A stretch of DNA of 64,000 bases, from assembly GCF_002288185.1 (NCBI RefSeq), contig NZ_CP016776.1, forward strand, positions 248,001 through 312,000, given 5' to 3'. The DNA is from Candidatus Planktophila vernalis. Its GTDB lineage: Bacteria > Actinomycetota > Actinomycetes > Nanopelagicales > Nanopelagicaceae. The position numbers were made by a program, and so were the translations under genes. A model generated the notes under the pieces. It worked only from the letters and a program-made list of their open reading frames with translations. It searched no databases and had not been told where the DNA came from. Of the stretch, positions 7,447-16,355 are shown one piece after another. Each line of letters starts with the position of its first letter. Positions within the stretch are counted from its first letter, which is position 1.

Positions 7447-8547
7447 ATGGCAGCGCGCGAATATCAATTAGAGATCAATGAAATTGACGCGACCCTTGTT
7501 TCAATTGAAAAGGTTTTAGACCTTCCTAAACTTCGCAAACAAGCAGCAGTGCTTGAGGAAGAAGCTGGAGTACCCAATTTGTGGGATGACCCAGAGAGTG
7601 CGCAAAAGATTACGAGTCGTCTATCACGCGTGCAATCAGAGATTGCCAAGCTATCTGGTCTTCGCCAGCGCGTTGAAGATCTACCAATTCTCTTTGAGTT
7701 AGCGGCTAGTGAACCAGATGGTTCTGGAGTTCACGATGCTGAAAAAGAGTTAGATGCGCTTAAGAAATCCATTGGTGAGTTAGAAGTTCAAACTCTTCTC
7801 AACGGTGAATACGATGACCGTGATGCACTCATAACTATTCGTTCAGAGGCCGGTGGTGTTGAGGCCGCAGACTGGGCCGAAATGATTATGCGTATGTATT
7901 TACGCTACTGCGAACGTCATAACTTTAAAGTTGATGTCCTAGAAACTTCTTATGCTGAAGAAGCGGGCATTAAGTCAACTACCTTTAGAGTCAGCGCTGC
8001 ATATGCCTATGGAACTTTATCTGTGGAGCAAGGCACTCACCGATTAGTTCGCATTTCACCTTTTGATAGTCAAAGCCGTCGCCACACTTCATTTGCTGGT
8101 GTTGAAGTTGTGCCGGTGGTTGATCAAAGTGATCATGTTGAAATTGATGAAAAAGAAGTACGTGTGGATGTTTATCGTTCATCTGGCCCAGGCGGCCAAG
8201 GTGTTAACACCACTGACTCAGCAGTTCGATTAACACACATTCCAACAGGCATAGTTGTTTCTTGCCAAAATGAGCGGTCCCAAATTCAAAATAAGGCAAC
8301 GGCCATGGCGGTTTTGCAATCGAAGTTATTGGAACGCCGACGCCAAGAAGAACAGGCAAAAATTAACGCCCTCAAAGGCGATAACTCTGGTTCATGGGGA
8401 AATCAAATGCGATCATATGTTTTAGCGCCATATCAAATGGTGAAGGATTTGCGCACTGATTATGAAACTGGAAACACCTCTGCGGTTCTCAACGGTGAAA
8501 TCGATGAATTTATCGAGGCCGGCATTAGGTGGCGCAGAAGTTCGTAA
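7447..8547 (+). CDS. prfB: Peptide chain release factor 2
   Basis: 366-residue class I release factor that reads UGA and UAA. It carries the RF2 tripeptide SPF ([12 protein letters not shown]) and the catalytic GGQ ([20 protein letters not shown]). There is no in-frame TGA or recoding site near the start, so unlike many bacteria this gene needs no programmed frameshift. The N terminus ([17 protein letters not shown]) is complete. Its position just upstream of ftsEX-smpB-ssrA is the common actinobacterial order. Confidence 0.97.
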   Translation: MAAREYQLEINEIDATLVSIEKVLDLPKLRKQAAVLEEEAGVPNLWDDPESAQKITSRLSRVQSEIAKLSGLRQRVEDLPILFELAASEPDGSGVHDAEKELDALKKSIGELEVQTLLNGEYDDRDALITIRSEAGGVEAADWAEMIMRMYLRYCERHNFKVDVLETSYAEEAGIKSTTFRVSAAYAYGTLSVEQGTHRLVRISPFDSQSRRHTSFAGVEVVPVVDQSDHVEIDEKEVRVDVYRSSGPGGQGVNTTDSAVRLTHIPTGIVVSCQNERSQIQNKATAMAVLQSKLLERRRQEEQAKINALKGDNSGSWGNQMRSYVLAPYQMVKDLRTDYETGNTSAVLNGEIDEFIEAGIRWRRSS

Positions 8548-8695
8548 TTTCCTTGTCTAAAGCATAAATCACATTTTTTTCACAGGCTCACATGCGCGTT
8601 ACATACCCGTATTTGGCTCGCTTTTCCATAAACTATGCATCAGGCCGAGAGCGGATTCCCCGATATCCGCGCCGCAGACGCAATGGGAGATTTAA

Positions 8696-9385
8696 ATGAT
8701 TCGCTTTGAGAACGTCACAAAGGTCTACCCAGGACAAGAACGTCCAGCCCTTGATTCAGTAAATCTTGAAATTGTTAAAGGTGAGTTTGTTTTCCTTGTG
8801 GGACTTTCGGGTTCTGGTAAATCTACTTTTTTGCGATTGATTTTGCGTGAAGAGCGCCCCACAGCTGGAGTAATCCATGTCGCCGGAAAAGATTTAGGAA
8901 CCCTTGCAACACACAAAGTCCCTGAGCTTCGCCGCCAAGTTGGAACAGTTTTCCAAGATTTTCGTCTGCTTCCAAATAAGACAATTACTGAGAACGTGGC
9001 ATTTGCTCTGCATGTTCTTGGTTATTCCCAAAAAGAGATTAACCGTGAAGTTCCTGAAGTCCTAGAGCTTGTCGGTCTTGAAGACAAGGGTGATCGTTTG
9101 CCTTCAGAAATCTCTGGTGGTGAACAACAGCGCGTGGCTATTGCACGTGCCTATGTCAGCCGCCCCCCAATTTTAATTGCCGATGAACCAACTGGAAACT
9201 TAGATCCAGCAACATCTGTTGGAATTATGAAACTTCTTGATCGCATCAACCGTGAAGGAACAACTGTTTTAATGGCAACTCACGATGCAGGAATTGTGGA
9301 TCAGATGCGAAAGCGCGTTATTGAACTTGATTTAGGCCACGTCATCCGCGACCAAGTTCGCGGTGTCTATGGATACACGGGATAA
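8696..9385 (+). CDS. ftsE: Cell-division ABC ATPase FtsE
   Basis: 229 residues. The Walker A motif GLSGSGKST is at about residues 36-44, the signature [13 protein letters not shown] follows, and the Walker B is [12 protein letters not shown]. FtsE with FtsX transmits division signals to peptidoglycan hydrolases. GGGAG (about 8684-8688) provides the ribosome site. FtsX follows 10 bases after the stop. Confidence 0.97.
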   Translation: MIRFENVTKVYPGQERPALDSVNLEIVKGEFVFLVGLSGSGKSTFLRLILREERPTAGVIHVAGKDLGTLATHKVPELRRQVGTVFQDFRLLPNKTITENVAFALHVLGYSQKEINREVPEVLELVGLEDKGDRLPSEISGGEQQRVAIARAYVSRPPILIADEPTGNLDPATSVGIMKLLDRINREGTTVLMATHDAGIVDQMRKRVIELDLGHVIRDQVRGVYGYTG

Positions 9386-9395
9386 GGGGCACAAC

Positions 9396-10298
9396 ATGCG
9401 CGCACGGTTTCTACTAAGCGAAGTTGGTATTGGCCTACGTCGAAATATGACGATGACTTTTGCCGTGATAGTCACAACAGCTATTTCACTCTCATTGCTT
9501 GGAATTGGTTTGCTTTCAAATGCACAAGTCGGAGCGATGAAGGATTATTGGTATGACAAGATTGAAGTATCGGTTTTCTTGTGTGGTTCACTTTCTGAAT
9601 CTCCATCATGTTCAGGTGGTGTGGTTACATCAGAACAACGCCTGCAAATCCAGCAAGATCTTCAGTCAATGCCGGCAGTGGATAGTGTCTTTTATGAATC
9701 TCAATCAGAGGCATTTAATCGTTTCCAGGAGCGCTTCAAGGATTCAGCAATTGCAGCGAATGTGACTGCTGATCAACTACCTGAGTCATTTAGAGTGAAA
9801 TTAAAAGATCCAACACAGTTTGCAGTCATTGTTAGCGCATTCTCGGGTCGCCCCGGGGTGGATGTAGTCCAAGATCAGCGCAGTATTTTGGATAAGTTCT
9901 TTAAGTTATTGGGAGTGCTAAGAAATGGTGCGCTACTTGTCGGTCTGGCTTCAGTACTAACAGCTGCATTGTTGATTAGTAATACTCTGCGAATTGCAGC
10001 ATTTAACCGCCGGCGTGAAACTGGTGTGATGAAACTTGTTGGTGCATCCTCTTGGTCAATCCAACTGCCGTTCCTGCTTGAAGGAATCATTTCGGCAATC
10101 GTGGGTTGGGGACTTGCAACCGGATTACTCGCAGCCCTCAAGAGCGTTATAGATTCCAAAGTCGCCCCACTTTTGTCCTTTACCAATTTCTTTGGTTGGG
10201 GAGAAGTCTGGGTCGCTTCAGCGTATTTGCTGGCAACAGGCCTATTTGTTTCAACCGTTGCATCAGTAGTCACGCTACGCCGCTACTTAAAGGTCTAA
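9396..10298 (+). CDS. ftsX: Cell-division permease-like protein FtsX
   Basis: 300 residues. It has an N-terminal helix (MTFAVIVTTAISLSLLGIGLL), an extracellular loop with two cysteines (FLCGSLSESPSCSGG) and three C-terminal helices including the MKLVGASSWSIQLPFLLEG segment conserved in FtsX. I start at ATG 9396, preceded by AAGGGG; an upstream in-frame start at 9363 would overlap ftsE. The Cys-containing loop resembles actinobacterial FtsX, where it contacts the hydrolase RipC. Confidence 0.95.
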   Translation: MRARFLLSEVGIGLRRNMTMTFAVIVTTAISLSLLGIGLLSNAQVGAMKDYWYDKIEVSVFLCGSLSESPSCSGGVVTSEQRLQIQQDLQSMPAVDSVFYESQSEAFNRFQERFKDSAIAANVTADQLPESFRVKLKDPTQFAVIVSAFSGRPGVDVVQDQRSILDKFFKLLGVLRNGALLVGLASVLTAALLISNTLRIAAFNRRRETGVMKLVGASSWSIQLPFLLEGIISAIVGWGLATGLLAALKSVIDSKVAPLLSFTNFFGWGEVWVASAYLLATGLFVSTVASVVTLRRYLKV

Positions 10299-10374
10299 AG
10301 CTTTCGCATCTAGTGAGAGAATTGCCCCTGTAATCCTTTGACGCAAACAAATAGGAAAGGGCGGTGATTCGGTT

Positions 10375-10878
10375 ATGGTTAAAGAAATTGGCCGCAAAGT
10401 CATTGCCCAAAACAAGAAGGCACGCCACGATTATTCGATCGAGGATGTTTTTGAATGTGGAATGGTTTTAACAGGCACAGAAGTTAAATCACTACGACTC
10501 GGTCGAGCATCGCTCATCGATGGATTTGCCATGATCAATGATGGTGAACTCTGGCTCAGTGGTGTTCATATCCCTGAATACACCGAGGGCACATGGACCA
10601 ATCACACCCCGCGTCGTGATCGCAAACTTCTTGTTCACAAAAACGAACTCAACAAGTTGATTGGAAAGCTTAAGGATTCAGGCACCACGCTCGTTCCTCT
10701 TTCCCTATATTTCAAAGATGGAAAAGCAAAGATTGAAATCGCAGTTGCGCGTGGTAAAAAAGCTCACGATAAGCGCGAAGCCCTTAAAGCTCGCGAGGCT
10801 GATCGTGAAGTAGCACGCGTGGTTTCTAGAGGTTCTTCAGGAAAGAGCGGACGCGCATCTAAGCGTTACGAAGACTAG
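10375..10878 (+). CDS. smpB: SsrA-binding protein SmpB
   Basis: 167 residues. It has the conserved core ([28 protein letters not shown]) and a basic C-terminal tail that reaches the decoding site with tmRNA. It lies directly upstream of ssrA, so the two partners of trans-translation are adjacent. A possible hairpin, CGCCCAA/TTGGGTGCG (about 10938-10957), follows. Confidence 0.97.
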   Translation: MVKEIGRKVIAQNKKARHDYSIEDVFECGMVLTGTEVKSLRLGRASLIDGFAMINDGELWLSGVHIPEYTEGTWTNHTPRRDRKLLVHKNELNKLIGKLKDSGTTLVPLSLYFKDGKAKIEIAVARGKKAHDKREALKAREADREVARVVSRGSSGKSGRASKRYED

Positions 10879-10989
10879 TTTTTTCATCGATTTTGGCTTG
10901 TCCGTTTTATGTCTTACACTTAATCCACCGCCGCCTAGTTCGCCCAATTTTTGGGTGCGATTTAGCGACGGTAAGTAATGAGAATTACT

Positions 10990-11020
10990 TTGACAATTAC
11001 ATAGCGATGAAAGATATACG
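10990..11020 (+). promoter_or_regulatory. Promoter of ssrA
   Basis: A perfect TTGACA (10990-10995) is followed by TATACG at 11015-11020 (19-base spacer) or by GATATA with 17 bases. A 15-base palindrome (CAAGTTTTAAACTTG, 11033-11047) abuts the mature 5' end and may be the RNase P-cleaved leader hairpin. Confidence 0.6.
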
Positions 11021-11046
11021 TTTCTTTTCTTTCAAGTTTTAAACTT

Positions 11047-11416
11047 GGGGGTGAACGGTCTCGACTTTGGATGTTGAGGCAGGGGAAGCGGGCCGAGGAA
11101 GCCGGAATGATCTCGTAAACCAATAATCCGTGCAAAAAATAACTGCTGACACTAATCAGCAAGCTTTCGAACTCGCTGCATAAGCATTTCGAAGCCGTTA
11201 GCCCAGGTGCCGCTCTCGACCTGGGGTCTAGCGTCGCTAGAGGGCTTTTCACTTCGTTGGTGTTGCAAACAACGAGGGAGAACATTTTTGCAACTGAGTT
11301 CGTCGAAGAGTCGTGTGGAGAAACTTCGGGACTGAGAAAGCGATAATCACACTACGCCCGTAGAAGCCCTGTTTTTGCACCGAAGGACCCGGGTTCGATT
11401 CCCGGCACCTCCACCA
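11047..11416 (+). ncRNA. ssrA: Transfer-messenger RNA (tmRNA)
   Basis: One-piece tmRNA of about 370 bases. The 5' GGGGGTG pairs with 3' CACCTCC followed by encoded ACCA; the T arm reads GGGTTCGATTCCC. The tag reading frame resumes at GCT 11145 and ends at TAA 11181-11183, giving the peptide ADTNQQAFELAA. The N-terminal ADT is actinobacterial in style and the C-terminal LAA degron is retained, but the usual YALAA is replaced by FELAA. Directly downstream of smpB. Confidence 0.95.
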
Positions 11417-11423
11417 TGTTTAT

Positions 11424-11816
11424 TTAATGCTGGCCCTCTGGGCCATGTCCATCTTTTCCATTACTGCGCCCACCAAGTTTCCATTTAGAAACAGGGCCAT
11501 GTTCTGGTCTATTTCTACTTTTAATTCCAAGCCGATTGAGCAATCTAAACTCTGGGAAATATTCATTTCTAGTTGCGATGTAACACGTGCAAAGAGAAGT
11601 GATTCCAAATAGTCGCGGTGCTATAGGAAGTCCTGGAATTAAAAGCCATTGAGCGCCAACTAATGTGCCTAAGGTGATAAACATCCCATGAAAAATTCGC
11701 TTGATTATTAAAGTGACTAGTGAGTGTGTCTTAATCTTGGCAATTAGTATTGCTGTTGGCCCACAGAAAATTGCAAGGAAGAAGAGAATCGCAACAATTA
11801 TTGCCAGACTTTCCAT
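11424..11816 (-). CDS. Small membrane protein of unknown function
   Basis: 130 residues with two or three hydrophobic helices in the first 85 residues and a hydrophilic, Gly/His-rich tail. I recognise no domain. The ATG follows the stop of the GNAT gene directly (TAAATG), so it is translationally coupled to it. Its 3' end faces the tmRNA 3' end with only seven bases between. Confidence 0.55.
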   Translation of the reverse strand: MESLAIIVAILFFLAIFCGPTAILIAKIKTHSLVTLIIKRIFHGMFITLGTLVGAQWLLIPGLPIAPRLFGITSLCTCYIATRNEYFPEFRLLNRLGIKSRNRPEHGPVSKWKLGGRSNGKDGHGPEGQH

Positions 11817-12389
11817 TTAGAGCCCCTGCCAATCCTCTCGTGTGGCTGCATACAGCGCCATATCTATCTGCGTTCCATCTTCTTTACGAGACTTCTTTCG
11901 CATGATGCCTTCTAGGGTATACCCAGATTTCTCCAATAGTCTACGAGAAGCGATGTTTTCAACATTTACAACAGCTTCAATACGCTCAAAGCCAATGCTC
12001 TCAAAACCAAACTGCGTTAGTAACTTTGTTGCACTCGATCCAATTCCTTTGCCACGCATTGGTGCGCAAAGCCAATAACCTATTTCTCCAACATGCTCTC
12101 GCAAATCCATGCTGTGAAAGGAAAATGCACCAGCAAATTTGGCATCTTCGCCATTGCCGTATTCAAGTGCTAATTGCAGCTCAGTTTGATTTGCAAAAGC
12201 GTTTGGTGATCTCTCACGAACATAAAACTCAGCATTTGCCATTGAATAGTTAGAGGGGATGCGTGTAAAGATCGGAATAAGAGGATCTTGAGCGCCTTCA
12301 AATATTGCAGGTATGTCAGATTCTTGTGGAGCACGCAATGTGATGAGGCCGTGCGTGAGCGTCGGAACTTCTGTGGGCCACCAAATCAT
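11817..12389 (-). CDS. GNAT acetyltransferase, RimJ/RimL type
   Basis: 190-residue N-acetyltransferase. The acetyl-CoA loop is MRGKGIGSSATKLL and the downstream ERIEAVVNVENIASRRLLEKSGYTLEG is the standard RimJ/RimL C-terminal pattern. Ribosomal protein or small-molecule acetylation is possible; the substrate cannot be read from sequence. I choose ATG 12389; CATACT lies six bases upstream, a weak version of the leaderless -10. A TTG at 12419 would begin just after the pirin stop. Confidence 0.8.
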   Translation of the reverse strand: MIWWPTEVPTLTHGLITLRAPQESDIPAIFEGAQDPLIPIFTRIPSNYSMANAEFYVRERSPNAFANQTELQLALEYGNGEDAKFAGAFSFHSMDLREHVGEIGYWLCAPMRGKGIGSSATKLLTQFGFESIGFERIEAVVNVENIASRRLLEKSGYTLEGIMRKKSRKEDGTQIDMALYAATREDWQGL

Positions 12390-12419
12390 TCGTGAAGTAT
12401 GACAGGTGGGGCTTATCAA

Positions 12420-13487
12420 TCAACCCTGCTGTAGATCCCTGGGTGCTCCGTGCACATCTAAAACATCGGTTGGCTTTGTATCTGCGCCTAATTTTGCTCC
12501 TGCACCACTTCGATTCAGAGGCTTCTTTGCATCCTCTTTATAGTTTGCAGGAATTGATCCGAGTAATCCTTTTTGGAAATCTTCAAAAGCTTGGAGAACC
12601 TCGCGCTTTGTATTCATCACGAATGGTCCCATCCAAGCAACAGGCTCCTTAATCGGCGCTCCGCCCAAAATGAATAGCTCCATCTCTGGAGAGCGAGATT
12701 CCTGATTATTTGCCGCGCGAACAACAATTGTGTCACCATCACCAAAAACTGTTAATTGACCTGTGTGAACTGGGCGTTCTTCATCGCCAACAAAACCATG
12801 TCCTGCCATTGTGTATACAAGTGCGTTGTAATCACGGCGCCATGGCAAACGAAGCTCGGCACCTGCTGCAATAGTTGCGTGAATTAAAGTAATTGGAGTT
12901 TGCGTTGTTCCTGGACCTGCATGTCCATCTACTTCACCTGCAATAACGCGTATCAGTGATCCACCATCGCTAGATGAGAGCAATGCAACATCTTTTGCGC
13001 GAACATCTTGATAAGCAGGCGGTGACCATTTTTTAGCTGCAGGCAGATTTACCCAGAGTTGGAAACCATGAAACAAGCCACCACTCATCACTAAACTTTC
13101 TGGGGGAGTTTCAATATGCAGGATTCCAGCACCTGCAGTCATCCACTGTGTGTCACCATCAGAAATTCTTCCTCCACCACCGTTGTTATCTTGGTGGTCG
13201 AAAATTCCATCAATAATGTAAGTAACCGTTTCAAAACCACGGTGTGGATGCCAAGGAGTTCCCTTTGGCTCACCTGGTGCGTATTCCACTTCACCCATTT
13301 GATCCAAGTGAATAAATGGATCGAGTTCAGCTAGATCAACTCCGGCAAATGCTCGTCTAACAGGAAAACCTTCGCCCTCAAAACCTTGAGGCGCAGTTGT
13401 GATGCTCTTTACTGTGCGGGCACGTGCATTAGGTACTTCACTAACACGCGGCAAAACAGTTATATCGCTAACGCTTACAGCAGGCAT
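12420..13487 (-). CDS. Pirin family protein
   Basis: 355-residue bicupin of the pirin family. Metal ligands are visible in TPWHPHRGFETVTYI and the GILHIE segment of the N-terminal cupin. Pirins include quercetinase-like enzymes and redox-responsive regulators; which applies here is unknown. AAGGAG precedes the ATG. The promoter region contains a 14-base palindrome, so regulation is likely. Confidence 0.9.
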   Translation of the reverse strand: MPAVSVSDITVLPRVSEVPNARARTVKSITTAPQGFEGEGFPVRRAFAGVDLAELDPFIHLDQMGEVEYAPGEPKGTPWHPHRGFETVTYIIDGIFDHQDNNGGGGRISDGDTQWMTAGAGILHIETPPESLVMSGGLFHGFQLWVNLPAAKKWSPPAYQDVRAKDVALLSSSDGGSLIRVIAGEVDGHAGPGTTQTPITLIHATIAAGAELRLPWRRDYNALVYTMAGHGFVGDEERPVHTGQLTVFGDGDTIVVRAANNQESRSPEMELFILGGAPIKEPVAWMGPFVMNTKREVLQAFEDFQKGLLGSIPANYKEDAKKPLNRSGAGAKLGADTKPTDVLDVHGAPRDLQQG

Positions 13488-13506
13488 CTCAACTCTCCTT
13501 TGCTAA

Positions 13507-13520
13507 AACTAAGGTTAGTT
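13507..13520. promoter_or_regulatory. Palindrome overlapping the pirin promoter
   Basis: AACTAA-GG-TTAGTT, two perfect six-base arms, overlaps the minus-strand TAACCT that would serve as the pirin -10. This geometry suits a repressor operator (MarR-like in size). The regulator is not in the window. Confidence 0.4.
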
Positions 13521-13547
13521 AAACATTCAACCACTTGCAACTTGAAG

Positions 13548-14939
13548 TTAAAGTGCCTTAAGTGCTGAGACGACCTTGGTCAGTGAGGCTTTAGCATCAC
13601 CGAATAAAAGCATCGTCTTTGGATCATAAAGCAGCTCATTCTCAATTCCAGCAAAGCCAGGACGCATTGAGCGCTTTAGGAAGATGATGTTTGCTGCTTG
13701 ATTAACTTCCAAAATAGGCATTCCATAAATTGGGCAGCCTGGAGAAGTTTGAGCAGCTGGATTAACAACATCGTTTGCACCAATAACAATTGCCACATCA
13801 GTTTGACCAAATGTTGGGTTCACTTCATCCATCTCAGCAAGTTGTTCATATGGAACATTTGCTTCTGCAAGCAATACATTCATATGTCCAGGCATACGAC
13901 CAGCTACTGGGTGAATTCCATATGCAACATCGATTCCCTTAGCGATCATCATGTCTGCAAGTTCGCGAACGGTGTGCTGAGCCTGTGCAACAGCTAAACC
14001 AAATCCAGGCACGATTACTACACGGCGTGCATAGTTAAGCAAGATAGCAACGTCATCAGGTGAACCTGAACGCACTGGACGCTCTTCCCCTGAGCCAGTT
14101 GCATCTTGCGGCTTTGCAGTAAATGCACCAAAGAGAGTTCCAAACAATGAACGTCCCATTGCTTCTGCCATTAAGCGAGTCAGGATTGTTCCTGATGCAC
14201 CAACTAATGTTCCAGCAATGATGAGTAGAACTGAATCTAAAACATAACCACTTGCTGCCACAGTTAAACCAGTGAAAGCGTTCAAGAGAGAGATAACGAT
14301 TGGAACATCTGCGCCACCCACAGGGAGCACGAAGAGAACTCCGAATAGAAGTGAGAGTCCAGCAAGAATCAAAAGAGGCGTGGTTCCAAGGGCTGTAACA
14401 ACCCAGCCTCCCACGCCAATAACGCTAGCCAAGGTGGCCGCAATGATGAATCTTCCTGCTGGGAAAATTACTGGGCGAGTAGTCATTAACTCTTGAAGTT
14501 TTAAGAAAGTAATAATCGAACCGCTGAATGAAACACAGCCAACGATTACCGTAAATACGGTGAAGATAACTTCAGCAGTTGTTGCTTCAGTACCTAAGTG
14601 GAGGTATTCAACAATTGCTACTAAAGCAGCAGCGCCACCACCCACACCATTAAACAAAGCCACAAGTTGTGGCATCTGAGTCATTTGCACTTTACGTGCA
14701 GCTGGAACACCCACCGCAAGACCAATCAGCATCGCGCCGAGAATCCACCCTAAGTTATTAAGTGGAAGTGATGAACCAGGATTGGCGTAGAAGAAGACAA
14801 CTAATGTTGCAAGCGTTGCACCGAAAGCTCCAATTAAGTTTCCACGGCGTGCAGTCTTTGGATGAGACAAACCTTTTAGAGCCAGGATGAATGCAACACC
14901 GGCAGCTAAACCTATGAGGTCATATACCGTGCGGCTCAT
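13548..14939 (-). CDS. pntB: NAD(P) transhydrogenase, beta subunit
   Basis: 463 residues. The N-terminal half has multiple membrane helices. The C-terminal NADP-binding domain carries VVIVPGFGLAVAQAQH, HPVAGRMPGHMNVLLAEA and AIVIGANDVVNPAA, diagnostic of domain III. With PntAA and PntAB it couples hydride transfer from NADH to NADP+ to proton flow, giving NADPH at the cost of proton-motive force. The start overlaps the pntAB stop by four bases. Confidence 0.96.
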   Translation of the reverse strand: MSRTVYDLIGLAAGVAFILALKGLSHPKTARRGNLIGAFGATLATLVVFFYANPGSSLPLNNLGWILGAMLIGLAVGVPAARKVQMTQMPQLVALFNGVGGGAAALVAIVEYLHLGTEATTAEVIFTVFTVIVGCVSFSGSIITFLKLQELMTTRPVIFPAGRFIIAATLASVIGVGGWVVTALGTTPLLILAGLSLLFGVLFVLPVGGADVPIVISLLNAFTGLTVAASGYVLDSVLLIIAGTLVGASGTILTRLMAEAMGRSLFGTLFGAFTAKPQDATGSGEERPVRSGSPDDVAILLNYARRVVIVPGFGLAVAQAQHTVRELADMMIAKGIDVAYGIHPVAGRMPGHMNVLLAEANVPYEQLAEMDEVNPTFGQTDVAIVIGANDVVNPAAQTSPGCPIYGMPILEVNQAANIIFLKRSMRPGFAGIENELLYDPKTMLLFGDAKASLTKVVSALKAL

Positions 14940-15217
14940 TTTTTGTTTCCTTTGAACATTTCAAGCATTCGATCGGTAACGACGAAACCACCCACCATAT
15001 TGATAGTTGCCAAAATGATTGCTGCCACTGATAGACCTAGTTCAAGGTTGGTTGAACTGTGATCGGCAACAATGATTGCGCCCACCAAGATAACTCCGTG
15101 GATAGCGTTAGCACCTGACATGAGGGGAGTGTGTAGGGTTGAAGAGACTTTAGAAACAACTTCAAAACCTACGAAGACCGCTAAAACGAAGATTGAAACA
15201 ATTGCCATCGGTTCCAT
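14936..15217 (-). CDS. pntAB: NAD(P) transhydrogenase, alpha subunit part 2 (membrane)
   Basis: 93 residues with three membrane helices and the motif SGANAIHGVILVGAI typical of the alpha C-terminal membrane domain. It is encoded as a separate gene, the three-subunit arrangement known from Rhodospirillum and many Actinobacteria. Its ATG directly abuts the pntAA stop. Confidence 0.94.
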   Translation of the reverse strand: MEPMAIVSIFVLAVFVGFEVVSKVSSTLHTPLMSGANAIHGVILVGAIIVADHSSTNLELGLSVAAIILATINMVGGFVVTDRMLEMFKGNKK

Positions 15218-16339
15218 TTATTTGTCTCCTCTTCGTGATCCAGCATGTGTTAGCGCCGAGCCATTAATGATTTCATCCTCAAAATTAAGATTAAAAGCAA
15301 CTGCTTCGCCCTCTTTTGCCGCCGTAGTCATGAGAGTTAACAAATTAACTACGTTGCGTGAATAAAGGAATGAAGCGTGGAATGGAAGATGGCTTGGAAC
15401 ATCTTTGCCGCCCCAGATTTTTACACCTCCAGAAGTTATGACAATTTCTCCAGGTTTTGATCCTTCAACGTTTCCACCAGTTTCAGCTGCTAAGTCAACG
15501 ATTACTGTTCCAGGTCCCATTGAGTCAACCATTGCTTGAGTCATTAAACGCGGTGCTTGGCGACCAGGTACTGCTGCAGTTGTAATAACAATGTGTGATT
15601 TGGCGATGTAAGGAGTTAGAAGGTCACGTTGCTTTGCTGCGCGATCTTCAGTCATCTCGCGCGCATAACCACCTGAACCTTCAAGTGACTCAAGTTCTAA
15701 TTCAATAAATGTTGCACCCATTGATCGAACTTCATCTGCAGATGCTGGGCGCACATCGTAAGCCGAAACAACTGCGCCAAGTCGACGAGCAGTTGCAATT
15801 GCTTGTAGTCCTGCAACTCCTGCGCCAAGAACAAGTACTTGTGCAGGTGTAACTGTTCCTGCAGCAGTCATTAGCATTGGGAAAAATCGTGGTGATAGTT
15901 CTGCGCCAACAAGAACTGCGCGATACCCGGCACATAGTGCTTGAGAAGTAAGAGCATCCATTGATTGTGCGCGCGAAATTCGAGGAACTAGTTCTAATGA
16001 AAATGCAGTTACTCCTGCAGATGCTGCAGCATCGATTGAGTCAACTGCAGTAACTGGAGAGAGGAATGAAATGGTGATCGCACCCTTTTTTAACTTGCCC
16101 ATTTGAGCTGGAGTTAATGGTTGCACTGAAAGAACCGCATCAGCAGTGCTGAGCACTTCTCCATCAGAAATCGTTGCACCAGCAGCTTTATATTCAGCAT
16201 CTACAGCCTGTGAATGGACTCCAGCACCGGATTCGATGACAACGTCAAAGCCAAGTCGAGTTAACTTGTTAATGACATCGGGGACAAGCGCCACGCGCTT
16301 CTCACCATCTTTTATTTCTTTCGGGACGACTACACGCAT
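15218..16339 (-). CDS. pntAA: NAD(P) transhydrogenase, alpha subunit part 1 (NAD-binding)
   Basis: 373 residues, domain I of transhydrogenase, homologous to alanine dehydrogenase. It starts MRVVVPKEIKDGEKRVALVP; the NAD site is VLVLGAGVAGLQAIATARRLGA, followed by YDVRP. The ATG has TAGCAT seven bases upstream. Head gene of the pnt operon; argF lies 16 bases upstream on the same strand. Confidence 0.96.
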   Translation of the reverse strand: MRVVVPKEIKDGEKRVALVPDVINKLTRLGFDVVIESGAGVHSQAVDAEYKAAGATISDGEVLSTADAVLSVQPLTPAQMGKLKKGAITISFLSPVTAVDSIDAAASAGVTAFSLELVPRISRAQSMDALTSQALCAGYRAVLVGAELSPRFFPMLMTAAGTVTPAQVLVLGAGVAGLQAIATARRLGAVVSAYDVRPASADEVRSMGATFIELELESLEGSGGYAREMTEDRAAKQRDLLTPYIAKSHIVITTAAVPGRQAPRLMTQAMVDSMGPGTVIVDLAAETGGNVEGSKPGEIVITSGGVKIWGGKDVPSHLPFHASFLYSRNVVNLLTLMTTAAKEGEAVAFNLNFEDEIINGSALTHAGSRRGDK

Positions 16340-16346
16340 GAGCAGA

Positions 16347-16352
16347 ATGCTA
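16347..16352 (-). promoter_or_regulatory. Leaderless -10 element (TAGCAT) for pntAA
   Basis: Minus strand TAGCAT, seven bases, then ATG 16339. The hexamer sits in the 16-base spacer behind argF, so the pnt operon may have its own promoter. Confidence 0.45.
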
Positions 16353-16355
16353 GTG

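Noticed and set aside
7447-7530. Programmed frameshift in prfB
   Set aside because: The frame is continuous from ATG through GGQ with no internal TGA near codon 25, so no recoding is needed.
10106-10333. 75-codon frame overlapping the 3' end of ftsX
   Set aside because: It is an out-of-frame reading of ftsX without a ribosome site or recognisable product.
10962-11285. 107-codon minus-strand frame over the tmRNA
   Set aside because: It lies antisense to a well-supported tmRNA and has no coding features or start signal.
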